A stretch of DNA of 64,000 bases, taken from positions 186,001 to 250,000 of the forward strand of contig JARVJZ010000001.1 of the NCBI GenBank assembly GCA_029775855.1, written 5' to 3'. Position 1 is the stretch's first letter, and each line of letters starts with the position of its first letter. The DNA comes from Nitrososphaeria archaeon (lineage in GTDB: Archaea > Thermoproteota > Nitrososphaeria > Nitrososphaerales > JAAOZN01). Made by a program: the position numbers and the translations under genes. Shown here piece by piece: positions 8,787 through 16,150 of this stretch. The notes beneath the pieces were generated by a model. The model was not told the DNA's origin, ran no database searches, and saw only the letters and a list, made by a program, of their open reading frames with translations.

Positions 8787-9853
8787 GGCACATCCACCAA
8801 ACCTAGGAAGCGAAGTGAATCTAGAAGCCCCTCTGCGTACCCTATGCTCAATATGGCAAGCTCAGACTTCCCCTCATTTAAAAACCTCAGTGCATCGCTA
8901 CTGTAGCAGTCAACATTCTCCAGCAGATCAAGCATATTAATCTGCCCTCTTCTCTCATCCAACATTCTCCTAACCTTAGCTAACGTCGCACGAGTCTTCT
9001 CTACATACTTAGGTACTAAAAGGTTAGCCTTGCTCTTTACATATAGCGTGTTATTAACCTTACTGCACTCACTACACTTAAATAGCGTCTCCAAGGCTTC
9101 AACTTCAGTAAAATGTAGATCAGCGGGGATAACTATGCTAAACGGCGGTTCACCATAATCCTCATCAAGCACCTCTCTAAGCAGAGCCAATTTTACAAGT
9201 TGATTTCTTTGGCTAAGCCTCGCAACCACGATGACAAAAAGGTTTTCGTTAAACACACCTAACCTCAAATCTTCATCCGCCTCCTTTAACATCTTTAAAG
9301 CGCTGTTTGGTGTTAAGGCATGCTTTGGCGTCCACTCCAGGAGCAGAAGGGTATGCAGCCCTCTAAGTAGGTTCCAGTAGACCGTGTCGAGCACCGTGTT
9401 GAGAGCCGGCTTAGAAGTGGTTACCGTTACCATCTTTCCAAATTTGTATTGATGAAGACCGAGCTCTCCAGATATACAGCCTACTATAGATACCCCGTGG
9501 ATTATGCGGGTCTCTAAACCCTCTTTTACAGCTCTTACACGAAGCTCTTGATGTGTAGTAGCAACCATAGGATCTCCGGAGCATGTTAATGCAACATCCC
9601 CATCTCTAGCTTCACTAAGAATCCTCCTACCATCCTCCACAACCTCCCTTGACACCTCGACAACATCCCGACCGAGAAAATCGCCTAACTCCTTAGAGGA
9701 CGGTGCAGATGGGTTTGTGTAGCGCTCAAGATACACAACCCTACAACTCTTAAGAACCCTATAACCCTCTAGCGAAAGCCCGTCAACCCCGCTTAAACCC
9801 AAGCCAACAAAGTAAAGCGTCAAAACACTCTCTCCAACACGAATATCATACAA
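8780..9853 (-). CDS. dph5: diphthine synthase Dph5 fused to DUF357
   Basis: Residues from about 10 to 265 are diphthine synthase, the SAM-dependent methylase that trimethylates the modified histidine of elongation factor 2: LYFVGLGLSGVDGLSLEGYR, TCSGDPMVATTHQELR, HGVSIVGCISGELGLHQYKFG and PFSIVIPADLHFTEVEAL. The remaining ~90 residues are a separate helical DUF357 domain (VRRMLDERRGQINMLDLLENV, FLNEGKSELAILSIGYAEGLLDSLRFLG). DUF357 often occurs as a separate gene in archaea. The most likely start is TTG at 9823, which puts LYFVGLG next to the initiator as in other Dph5 proteins; the longer ATG form adds 10 residues. It overlaps ribL by 7 bases. Confidence 0.9.
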   Translation of the reverse strand: MYDIRVGESVLTLYFVGLGLSGVDGLSLEGYRVLKSCRVVYLERYTNPSAPSSKELGDFLGRDVVEVSREVVEDGRRILSEARDGDVALTCSGDPMVATTHQELRVRAVKEGLETRIIHGVSIVGCISGELGLHQYKFGKMVTVTTSKPALNTVLDTVYWNLLRGLHTLLLLEWTPKHALTPNSALKMLKEADEDLRLGVFNENLFVIVVARLSQRNQLVKLALLREVLDEDYGEPPFSIVIPADLHFTEVEALETLFKCSECSKVNNTLYVKSKANLLVPKYVEKTRATLAKVRRMLDERRGQINMLDLLENVDCYSSDALRFLNEGKSELAILSIGYAEGLLDSLRFLGLVDVPW

Positions 9854-9905
9854 CCATATAATAACATTAAGAGCGATAGGATGAGTATAAACGAAAACAA
9901 ATCAA

Positions 9906-9913
9906 TTTAAATA
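9906..9913 (+). promoter_or_regulatory. TATA box for tRNA-Lys
   Basis: TTTAAATA centred about 31 bases before the first base of tRNA-Lys, the normal archaeal TATA-to-gene spacing for a transcript starting a few bases upstream. Confidence 0.5.
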
Positions 9914-9940
9914 GGAAACCTAAAGCACCAGATGATAGAA

Positions 9941-10047
9941 GGGCCTGTGGCTCAGCCAGGTAGAGCGGCTGGCTCTTACGGACGACGTATCCTGCCTTGA
10001 ACGGGGAAACCAGTAGGTCGTGGGTTCAAATCCCACCAGGCCCGCCA
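9941..10047 (+). tRNA. tRNA-Lys (anticodon CUU) with 30-base intron, CCA encoded
   Basis: Folds by eye as a tRNA. Acceptor GGGCCTG pairs with CAGGCCC, followed by discriminator G and encoded CCA. The D-stem is GCTC/GAGC, the anticodon stem GCTGG/CCAGT, and the T-arm GTGGG-TTCAAAT-CCCAC. The anticodon loop reads C-T-CTT-A and is interrupted after position 37 by about 30 bases (roughly 9979-10008), the canonical archaeal 37/38 intron site removed by the splicing endonuclease. The exact splice boundaries are inferred from the cloverleaf; I did not find a textbook bulge-helix-bulge. Anticodon CUU decodes AAG (Lys), and the body sequence matches archaeal tRNA-Lys. Confidence 0.93.
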
Positions 10048-10109
10048 AATAGTGTCTTAACAAGGGTGAATGTTAAAACTTCAGCTCCTATGTTAGTTCT
10101 AACATAAGG

Positions 10110-10694
10110 CTATATAACCCACTTGTAAGATATTTTGGTAGGGCTGTGCTTTTGGGCTTGTGCTACTATCGAAGGGTCTACTCCTTCTAGGTTTACAGTT
10201 TCTTCCACAATCTCTAAATTGTTTACAGTGTAGCCTTTGGCTTCTGCTAGCCTTTTAAGCTCATCCATAACCATTCGCAGCTCTCTTCCGCTTCTCGGTC
10301 TAAAGCCGTTTTTTAATATTGACCCTAGGTAAATCTTAACTTCAATACCCTCTTTAACCTTCTTAATTTCATGGTCTGTTGCTGCATATCTATGAATTAA
10401 CTCCTCTATAAACGGTAGCTTTTCATCTTTGGCTGAAGGGTGTGTGAATACGCACTTTATGGCTGTGACCCTTTCGGAGCAGCTGAAGAAACCTAAATGT
10501 ATGAGTAGGGCTCCTTCTAGCATCATGCCGATTTTAACCGCACCAACAATCCTTACAGGTTGATCTTCTGAAATGAGCATTCTTCGCGTTAACTCTGGAG
10601 GCACCGTTATCACTAAGCTGTTACCGCTTCTCCTCACTGTAGCGTCAAAGTAAATTGGATCATATACCCAGCTCGTCTGCTCTGCCATGCGCAT
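10110..10694 (-). CDS. AbrB/SpoVT-like N-terminal domain protein, function unknown
   Basis: 194 residues. The N-terminal ~50 residues, especially FDATVRRSGNSLVITVPPEL (about 16-35), match the swapped-hairpin AbrB/SpoVT DNA-binding fold of archaeal transcriptional regulators and antitoxins. The remaining ~140 residues have no family I recognise; the segment NGFRPRSGRELRMVMDELKR suggests a helical effector part. ATG 10688 (third codon) may be the true start. The gene overlaps the upstream EVE-domain gene by about 30 bases, so they are co-transcribed. A regulator is likelier than an antitoxin, because no obvious toxin gene is adjacent. Confidence 0.6.
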   Translation of the reverse strand: MRMAEQTSWVYDPIYFDATVRRSGNSLVITVPPELTRRMLISEDQPVRIVGAVKIGMMLEGALLIHLGFFSCSERVTAIKCVFTHPSAKDEKLPFIEELIHRYAATDHEIKKVKEGIEVKIYLGSILKNGFRPRSGRELRMVMDELKRLAEAKGYTVNNLEIVEETVNLEGVDPSIVAQAQKHSPTKISYKWVI

Positions 10695-11181
10695 TTAAGG
10701 TATCATTAGAAGACATAAATAATTTTGCTGTATTACATACCTTAAGATAGTCTTCTTCGCCTATCTTCACTATGCCGCCTTGAAGGTACACAAATGGCTT
10801 CTGACTATTTTTGATGAAGGTTAAGTTGCCGTGTATACTCTTAAAAGGTAAAGGTTTAGGCCAAACTTCAATATCCGCTAGGTCAACTATGTAGCTATAT
10901 TTATCTAACAATGCCAGACACAATCTCCTCTCAACATCAGACACAAGGTAGGGGTTTGAATCTATAACACCACATCCAGTAAATAATGCTGGTCGATTCT
11001 TCTTTTTACTGCTTACGTAGAAGATGACCTTATCCCCTTTACTCAACTTTCTTTTATGCGCTACATATCTAGTCAGCCCCCAAAGCCTCTTCTTCACCCT
11101 ATCTTCAAATATAGTAAAGGCGTCGATAACAGCCCCACCACAAATATGATCCTTCGCAACAAAGATGTAGTGGTTTACCAT
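10660..11181 (-). CDS. EVE (PUA-like) domain protein
   Basis: 173 residues starting from ATG 11181. The sequence NHYIFVAKDH near the start, WGLTRYVAHKRKLSKGDKVIFYVSSK and FTGCGVIDSNPY match the EVE/PUA-like fold, which in characterised members binds modified bases (methylcytosine, hydroxymethylcytosine) in DNA or modified RNA. The start ATG overlaps the stop of the upstream membrane-protein gene, giving a three-gene minus-strand run (membrane protein, EVE, AbrB-like) downstream of archaellin. No restriction endonuclease is visible, so its target could be RNA. Family assignment is by eye and moderately sure. Confidence 0.65.
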   Translation of the reverse strand: MVNHYIFVAKDHICGGAVIDAFTIFEDRVKKRLWGLTRYVAHKRKLSKGDKVIFYVSSKKKNRPALFTGCGVIDSNPYLVSDVERRLCLALLDKYSYIVDLADIEVWPKPLPFKSIHGNLTFIKNSQKPFVYLQGGIVKIGEEDYLKVCNTAKLFMSSNDTLNAHGRADELGI

Positions 11182-11528
11182 CAACTCTTAACAGAATCTT
11201 CTTCTAAATTAAGTTGACGGATAATACTCTTATCTAAAGCTAATTTTGCTAAACGCTCAAGAGGATTCTTAATCCACAAAAGCCCCGCCACAAAGACCCC
11301 GCTCGTAAAGAAATCCAACCAACCATAAATCCAAGTCAAATCAAAGATGTAAAGTATTATTAATATGCTTGGTCTGAGGGTTAGTAATAGGGAACCTACT
11401 AGAAAAAGGTTCAAGCCACGACTCAGAGCAGAGCCTCTAAAAAGTCTGTTAAAGAAAAAAAATGAGGTAAGGAGGAGTAGAGCGAGTACACCTGAAGCCG
11501 CTTGCACCAATATATCACTCAACTGCAA
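11181..11528 (-). CDS. small three-helix membrane protein, unknown
   Basis: 115 residues with three hydrophobic segments: about 8-27 (LVQAASGVLALLLLTSFFFF), 38-62 (LNLFLVGSLLL to ILIILYIF), and 66-86 (GWLDFFTSGVFVAGLLWI). A charged tail of about 28 residues follows. I recognise no family. It lies 24 bases downstream of the archaellin gene on the same strand and overlaps the EVE gene, so it may be read through from the archaellin promoter. A link to archaellum assembly is only positional. Confidence 0.6.
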   Translation of the reverse strand: MQLSDILVQAASGVLALLLLTSFFFFNRLFRGSALSRGLNLFLVGSLLLTLRPSILIILYIFDLTWIYGWLDFFTSGVFVAGLLWIKNPLERLAKLALDKSIIRQLNLEEDSVKS

Positions 11529-11552
11529 CTCTACATCCTCCTTTCTAAGTCT

Positions 11553-12140
11553 TCACCCGAGGAACATGACAGGCTCCAGAGCAGGCGGAAGTCGTCTAGA
11601 TAATGTAAGCACCGCACCTTTAGGAGGCTTAAGTTCTATCTTAAACTCAGCATTCGCTCGAAGTTCGTCGTCAACTCCATCATTCTTTAAATTAATGAAG
11701 ACCCTATACTTGTCTCCATATTTAAGGTACATGTCGGTATCAGATGTAAAGACCGGTGTTACAGTAGCTTTAGTTCCATCATAGATGTTGTCTTCATGCT
11801 TGTTTGCGCTTGTCCACGTTATTGCGAGCTTACCTTGAGTTAGATCTACTGGGGACTTGCCTGCTGAAAGTTTTATGATGAAGCTAACGTTATGTAGATA
11901 GGTGGTGTTGCTTTTAGCTATTACAGCTCCATCTATCTCCATAACTGATGATGCTTCTTCTATGCCTGCCGCTATGACTTCTTGGCTCTTTTGTGTTGAT
12001 TGAAATCCTATGTTCAGCACCGTAAAGGCAAATGCTGAGGCGACGATAACGAAGGCGATGAGGATTATTGCTGTCTCTAGACCAGTTAGCCCCTTACGTC
12101 TATGGTTGCATCCCTCTTTTTTAGAGCTTGCTCGCATCAT
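11553..12140 (-). CDS. arlB: archaellin (archaeal flagellin)
   Basis: Major filament subunit of the archaellum. It has the class III (type IV pilin-like) signal: a positively charged leader ending RRKGLTG at residues 14-20, then the hydrophobic helix beginning LETAIILIAFVIVAS, with predicted cleavage after Gly20 by the prepilin-like peptidase. The rest is a beta-rich ectodomain with one N-glycosylation-type sequon (Asn-Thr-Thr). Length 195 is normal for archaellins. It is transcribed divergently from the rest of the archaellum operon, from a promoter that mirrors the operon's. Two consecutive ATGs could serve as start. Only one archaellin gene is in the window. Confidence 0.9.
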   Translation of the reverse strand: MMRASSKKEGCNHRRKGLTGLETAIILIAFVIVASAFAFTVLNIGFQSTQKSQEVIAAGIEEASSVMEIDGAVIAKSNTTYLHNVSFIIKLSAGKSPVDLTQGKLAITWTSANKHEDNIYDGTKATVTPVFTSDTDMYLKYGDKYRVFINLKNDGVDDELRANAEFKIELKPPKGAVLTLSRRLPPALEPVMFLG

Positions 12141-12164
12141 ATCGGTCGGTTGTAGTATAGATAT

Positions 12165-12204
12165 ACCATATAAATAAGTTTTATGTCGTATTTAAAACTT
12201 ATAT
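12165..12204. promoter_or_regulatory. divergent archaellin / archaellum-operon promoter with inverted repeat
   Basis: A perfect 10-base inverted repeat, ATAAGTTTTA at 12174-12183 and TAAAACTTAT at 12193-12202, is separated by 9 bases. Each arm runs outward into a TATA-like stretch: on the minus strand TTTATAT about 30 bases before archaellin, and on the plus strand CTTATATA about 35-40 bases before ATG 12238. The arms therefore look like matched promoter elements or an operator that would set filament and motor genes together. Confidence 0.5.
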
Positions 12205-12237
12205 ATGTGTGATATAGATAATGATGATGGGGTAGAA

Positions 12238-12717
12238 ATGCTTGGGCAAATAGCTATGTTAGTAGATAAAGAAAGTTTTATGCAGCGGTCTATACAAGAA
12301 GTTGATTCAAACTATTCAAACAGTAAATTTATTGACACACTACAGACAGTAATACCAAATCTATTAGGACCTATTGGTGCTGCAGTACTTTTTTATCATA
12401 TAGGTGCAAAGTTGGTTGACAACATGTTTGAAGAATGTGCCGGAGACCTACATGAGCTAAAACGCTCAATAATTGTTCTCTTCGCTAAAAATAGTTTCGG
12501 TGTAATAGAGATAGAAGATAACAAATGCCTGAGTCGACTTAACATTTGCACCAAGCCTCTACCATTGGCTGGAAGTAGTTCAATAGGTTGCTACTTTGTT
12601 AGGGGTATCTTCCAAAGGTATCTAAAGCTTGTTAAAGGATTTGATGTAGAAGTTGAGGAAAGTCGTTGCGTATCTAAAGGTAGCCGCTTCTGTGAATTTA
12701 GGGTAAAAGAGGTTTGA
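12238..12717 (+). CDS. V4R-domain protein at the head of the archaellum operon
   Basis: 159 residues from ATG 12238, chosen because the TATA-like element ends near 12204, making the upstream TTG at 12205 too close. The C-terminal half matches V4R (4-vinyl-reductase) domains: LLGPIGAAVLFYHIGAKLVD, then a strand-rich part ending VEESRCVSKGSRFCEFRV, with the CxxGxxxCEF signature of the family. V4R domains bind small hydrophobic ligands or act as sensors in archaeal regulators. There is no DNA-binding domain, so it likely signals through a partner, perhaps the Roadblock-like protein encoded 6 bases downstream. Confidence 0.75.
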   Translation: MLGQIAMLVDKESFMQRSIQEVDSNYSNSKFIDTLQTVIPNLLGPIGAAVLFYHIGAKLVDNMFEECAGDLHELKRSIIVLFAKNSFGVIEIEDNKCLSRLNICTKPLPLAGSSSIGCYFVRGIFQRYLKLVKGFDVEVEESRCVSKGSRFCEFRVKEV

Positions 12718-12723
12718 ACAACT

Positions 12724-13134
12724 TTGAAACAACAAGCTTTAGTTGATGAGATAAAAAGCATTTTAGCTAATCTCAAGGCTGAAGTTGGTGCTGAAATATG
12801 TGCATTATATGACAAGAAAGGACTACTCTTTGGAATCGGCTACCGGGCTGAGGCTGCAATTTTATCAAAAGTCACACAGATAGTCATATCAGCAAATAAT
12901 ATTTTTGAAAGTAGCAGAGTAGGTTGCTTAGAGTCCGCACTTGTTGCAACAGAGCAAGCAGGTATAATTATTAGTAGGGTATTTAATTCACCAACTACAT
13001 ATCTATGCCTAATTCTTCCAAGCAGTGATGTTCTTGGTCTTGCATCACTTGGGGTAAATGCTGCCAGAGTAGAAATTACTTCGTTGTTAAGTAGACTTCT
13101 AGATAAAAAGAGTGAGGGTGAGCATTTACTATGA
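12724..13134 (+). CDS. Roadblock/LC7-like protein
   Basis: 136 residues with the alternating helix-strand pattern of Roadblock/LC7 domains: an N-terminal helix (VDEIKSILANLKAEVGAEIC), then CALYDKKGLLFGIGY, a central helix, and TYLCLILPSSDVLGLASLGVNAARVEITSLLSRLL. In prokaryotes these domains pair with small GTPases or sensory proteins as scaffolds. It lies between the V4R gene and the arlD/E gene, overlapping the latter's start by 4 bases, so it is within the archaellum transcript. The assignment is by fold pattern and moderate. A role linking an environmental signal to archaellum function is inference. Confidence 0.6.
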   Translation: MKQQALVDEIKSILANLKAEVGAEICALYDKKGLLFGIGYRAEAAILSKVTQIVISANNIFESSRVGCLESALVATEQAGIIISRVFNSPTTYLCLILPSSDVLGLASLGVNAARVEITSLLSRLLDKKSEGEHLL

Positions 13135-13769
13135 GCAGCGAAGTTTCCGAGCTAGAGAGGCGAATAAAATCTATTGAAAAAGAGATACAAGAGATCAGAG
13201 AGCCTCTCTATACAACACTCACCGATTTACGCAGCACAATCGCCGAGCTCGAAAACCCATTTAACTATATATCCAAAATGATCGATAGTATCGATCTTAA
13301 AGAGAAAAAAAAGGAAGGCAAAGAAGCTATAGGCAGTATTAAGGTAGGTGAAGCTAAAGACAATAATAAAGATGGTGGTTTAGATGTATCTGCGAAAGAA
13401 TCGTCCTCATCCACCAATTTACACACAGGATTTAAGATGGATTCTGAGCAATGGTATTACCAGTTCAACGTACTTGTTGTCTCAAACCTACTTCTTGAAA
13501 TCTTCGAAAAGGATGAACTTAAGAAGGTTCTTGCAGAGTATGTCAAAGACGGTTGGGTAAGTAGAGAGCTAGCAAAAACTATTGAAGAAGCTGTCGATAA
13601 ACTAACGGTTAATAGAAAAGTCTCACAAATAGACAACGAAGTGTTAGAGTCGCATCTTTTTGCACTATATATCCTCTATAAGCTCTCCAATCAACCTAAT
13701 GATCCAGTTTTGCCTTTTCTACTAATCTTGTTGAATCGCCTAAGACGCGCTAATAATGCTATTAAATAA
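13131..13769 (+). CDS. arlD: archaellum accessory protein ArlD/E-like
   Basis: 212 residues: an N-terminal coiled coil (ELERRIKSIEKEIQEIREPL), the AELENPFNYI motif characteristic of ArlC/D/E proteins, a poorly conserved polar linker (about 60-105), and a conserved helical C-terminal domain (EQWYYQFNVLVVSNLLLEIF to LLILLNRLRRA). In euryarchaea ArlC/D/E link the motor to the chemotaxis adaptor and form the cytosolic switch complex. Its presence here, instead of the crenarchaeal ArlX ring protein, suggests a euryarchaeal/thaumarchaeal-type motor. No chemotaxis genes are in the window. Confidence 0.8.
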   Translation: MSSEVSELERRIKSIEKEIQEIREPLYTTLTDLRSTIAELENPFNYISKMIDSIDLKEKKKEGKEAIGSIKVGEAKDNNKDGGLDVSAKESSSSTNLHTGFKMDSEQWYYQFNVLVVSNLLLEIFEKDELKKVLAEYVKDGWVSRELAKTIEEAVDKLTVNRKVSQIDNEVLESHLFALYILYKLSNQPNDPVLPFLLILLNRLRRANNAIK

Positions 13770-13787
13770 GGAGGTTTGCTAGAGAAG

Positions 13788-14279
13788 TTGGCTACAAGCA
13801 GCGTAATTTCCGAAGTTTACATAACATTAGCTGTAGTTATTGCGATTTCCATCTTCTCAGCTACAATCTTTGGGAGCCTACAGAGGGTGGCAGATGCGGA
13901 GAGGGAGAAAACAGTAGATTTGAAGAGAAAGCTGGGTACAAACGTGGAAGTGGTTTTTGCAGCGCAATATAATGCCACTGCAGTTAAAGTGTGGATTAAG
14001 AATACTGGTGTTGAATCAATAAGACCTTCACTTATCAGTTCTAACTCTGATCTCTTCTTCGGTCCACAAGGCTTGTTTACAAGGATAAGTTATAACTCAA
14101 CGTCTCCACCAACTTGGCTCTACATATTAGTAAATGATATGGACAACGACTCGGTATGGGACAGCTCTGAAACCATTGAAATAACTTTGAATAACGGTTC
14201 AATACTGCAGCATGGTGACTACTACATACGATACGTGACATACAATGGTGTTTACAGCGAATATACCTTTACCATCTAA
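13788..14279 (+). CDS. arlG: archaellum stator protein ArlG-like
   Basis: Membrane-anchored pseudoperiplasmic protein. TTG 13788 gives MATSSVISEVYITLAVVIAISIF, matching the MAS-type N-terminus and single hydrophobic helix of ArlG; TTG 13776 would add four residues but sits against the ribosome-binding site AAGGAGG (13768-13774). After the helix comes a beta-sandwich ectodomain of about 130 residues with DNDSVWDSSETIEITL. ArlF and ArlG form a stator complex that holds the motor to the S-layer. Assignment rests on N-terminal pattern, size and gene order. Confidence 0.75.
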   Translation: MATSSVISEVYITLAVVIAISIFSATIFGSLQRVADAEREKTVDLKRKLGTNVEVVFAAQYNATAVKVWIKNTGVESIRPSLISSNSDLFFGPQGLFTRISYNSTSPPTWLYILVNDMDNDSVWDSSETIEITLNNGSILQHGDYYIRYVTYNGVYSEYTFTI

Positions 14280-14292
14280 GGAAGGTGGTAAA

Positions 14293-14844
14293 GTGGCTGG
14301 CTTTGCTGGTTTAGCAGCGTTCGTCTTGGCGTCTTTTATTCTCCTATGGGTAAATCTCATAACATTAGAGGAAAGTTATGCGAACTATTCAATAGAAATG
14401 GAAAGTATTTTGAAGAGGATAAAGCTTGAAGCACAAACTGCAAAGGAAGCATATGCTCTCTCTGCAATCAACAAAAGTTTGTCAACAATCTCAGTTAATG
14501 TAACAAATGTTGGTGCAAAGTCGCTGCCAGTTAAGAGCTTCACTTACTGCGATGTTGTGGTCGCCTTCTTTGATCTTAATATAGGTAGCTATTCTTCATA
14601 CTGGCTACCATATGGTAAGCCATCTGATCGCGGATACTGGTATGTTGCAGCAATTTATACTGGCGCGGTTCTAGGAGAGAGCATCAATCCATTTAATTTA
14701 ACGAAATTAACTGGGCATCTTGATCCCGGTGAGACGATGCTTATTATCGCTGTGGTGCCACAAGGTAGTTTAGTTGATGTTGATAGTGCGGTATCTGTGC
14801 TCTTTGTATCGTCTTCTGGTGTTGAGGTGTTGGAGGTTGGGTAG
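14293..14844 (+). CDS. arlF: archaellum stator protein ArlF-like
   Basis: 183 residues from GTG 14293, chosen because a ribosome-binding site (GGAAGGTGG) lies just upstream and the arlG stop is at 14279; the longer form has no support. One N-terminal membrane helix (GFAGLAAFVLASFILLWVNL), a short charged coiled segment, then a beta-rich extracytoplasmic domain beginning SVNVTNVGAKSLPVKSF, as in ArlF, which binds the S-layer. The next gene overlaps its end in another frame. Which of this gene and its downstream neighbour is the true ArlF cannot be settled without alignment. Confidence 0.7.
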   Translation: MAGFAGLAAFVLASFILLWVNLITLEESYANYSIEMESILKRIKLEAQTAKEAYALSAINKSLSTISVNVTNVGAKSLPVKSFTYCDVVVAFFDLNIGSYSSYWLPYGKPSDRGYWYVAAIYTGAVLGESINPFNLTKLTGHLDPGETMLIIAVVPQGSLVDVDSAVSVLFVSSSGVEVLEVG

Positions 14845-15424
14845 TTTCTCTTCTCTTCTTGTTTTTGGTTTAGTATTCTTGCTAATAGTTAACGTAGTTC
14901 CATTAAGCTACTATTTGAATGAGGCTAGATTAGATAAAGGTAAGATACCTTCAGAAATTCTTTTGGTTAACAGCCGGTGCTTCTCGCGTCTCTATTTAAC
15001 AGGCTTCGCAGTAGAACATGGACACAATCTTACTGTCTCAAGAGTTTCTTTTAATGTGACATATTTTGGTGAAAGACCTGTTAGAGCGGCTGAGCTGTGG
15101 TATGCTAACTTGATCACAGCTTATGCACGGATTATTAGTGGTTCCAATGGGGAGCTTAAGATACAACCTACTGTAAAAAGGATACCTTATACAAAGATAC
15201 TATCTTCAGATACGGCGTGGACGATAGATGTTGTTTACGGTGATAATTTAGAACCGTTAAACAAGATGTTAGAGAGCGGAGCGTTAAATAGTGGAGAGAC
15301 CGCATCGATTAGAATCGAATTCGCCTCAGATGATTCACCCTGCTTTAACCCGCAGAGTGCAGGCTACTTCTATGTTCTATTAGACTTCTCTAATGGTGCG
15401 AAAGGGGTTATTTCGATTAAGTGA
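14837..15424 (+). CDS. additional ArlF/ArlG-like membrane-anchored protein
   Basis: About 195 residues from TTG 14837, which overlaps the upstream stop by 8 bases; earlier TTG/GTG codons are possible and the exact start is uncertain. A single N-terminal helix (SLLVFGLVFLLIVNVVPLSYYL) leads a beta-rich ectodomain with SFNVTYFGERPVRAAELWY and SGALNSGETASIRIEFASDD. The layout repeats that of ArlF and ArlG, but usual operons have only two such genes. It may be a third stator element or the true ArlF with the upstream gene lineage-specific. Spacing of 12 bases to arlH shows it is in the operon. Confidence 0.65.
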   Translation: MGSFSSLLVFGLVFLLIVNVVPLSYYLNEARLDKGKIPSEILLVNSRCFSRLYLTGFAVEHGHNLTVSRVSFNVTYFGERPVRAAELWYANLITAYARIISGSNGELKIQPTVKRIPYTKILSSDTAWTIDVVYGDNLEPLNKMLESGALNSGETASIRIEFASDDSPCFNPQSAGYFYVLLDFSNGAKGVISIK

Positions 15425-15436
15425 GGTGAAGCATCT

Positions 15437-16147
15437 GTGTCCCAACCTAAGCTCATCAGTTGGTACAATAATGAGCTTCAACAAAAGTTAGGTGAAATCC
15501 CTGTACCGACTTTAATGCTCATCGAAGGTTCTAATGATACTGGTAAGAGTGTGTTTGCTCAGCAGCTGACTTATGGTGCATTGCGCAGCGGTCTGAAGGT
15601 TTCATACATCACGACGGAGAATATGGTTAAAAGTCTTATCTCACAGATGCTAAGCCTTTCTTTTGATGTTCGACAATATTTTCTAAAAGGTGAGTTAAAG
15701 ATATTTCCATTACATGTTGAAAACATCGATTGGAGGGAAGAGATTGCTAATCTTTTCTTAGAAGTTATTTCAAGCTACCTTAACAATAGATGCGCCGCGA
15801 GTGTGGTTATAATAGATTCATTAACCTATATGATAACTTATGCTAATGAAGAAGGTGTCTTAACATTCTTTTCTAGCTTAAGAAACATATGTGATAAGCA
15901 GCGTAAAACAGTGATTCTCACTGTACATCCATATGCATTTTCCCAAGAGCTTCTGATCAGAGTGAGATCGATATGTGATGGGCATCTTATCTTAGAGATC
16001 AAGACTGTTGGTGACAAAATAGTTAGAATGCTTTTTGCCTCTAAGCTTAGAGGTGTTATCGGCGGTTCAGGTTCTGTAATAGTTGCATTTGAAGTCGATC
16101 CAGCTTTTGGAATAAAGGTGATTCCTTATTCGCAGGCTAGGGCGTAA
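15437..16147 (+). CDS. arlH: archaellum motor regulator ATPase ArlH
   Basis: KaiC-like RecA-fold protein, 236 residues. Walker A is GSNDTGKS (31-38), in the ArlH-specific form, and Walker B ends at Asp127 in SVVIIDSL. ArlH binds but barely hydrolyses ATP and docks on ArlI at the base of the archaellum motor. GTG start with an AGGTGA ribosome-binding site. It is followed 3 bases later by arlI, as in nearly all archaellum operons. Assignment is firm through motif and gene order. Confidence 0.93.
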   Translation: MSQPKLISWYNNELQQKLGEIPVPTLMLIEGSNDTGKSVFAQQLTYGALRSGLKVSYITTENMVKSLISQMLSLSFDVRQYFLKGELKIFPLHVENIDWREEIANLFLEVISSYLNNRCAASVVIIDSLTYMITYANEEGVLTFFSSLRNICDKQRKTVILTVHPYAFSQELLIRVRSICDGHLILEIKTVGDKIVRMLFASKLRGVIGGSGSVIVAFEVDPAFGIKVIPYSQARA

Positions 16148-16150
16148 AAT

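Noticed and set aside
11365-11784. 139-codon plus-strand ORF across two minus-strand genes
   Set aside because: It spans the archaellin 3' end and the small membrane protein gene in antisense, with no domain or promoter.
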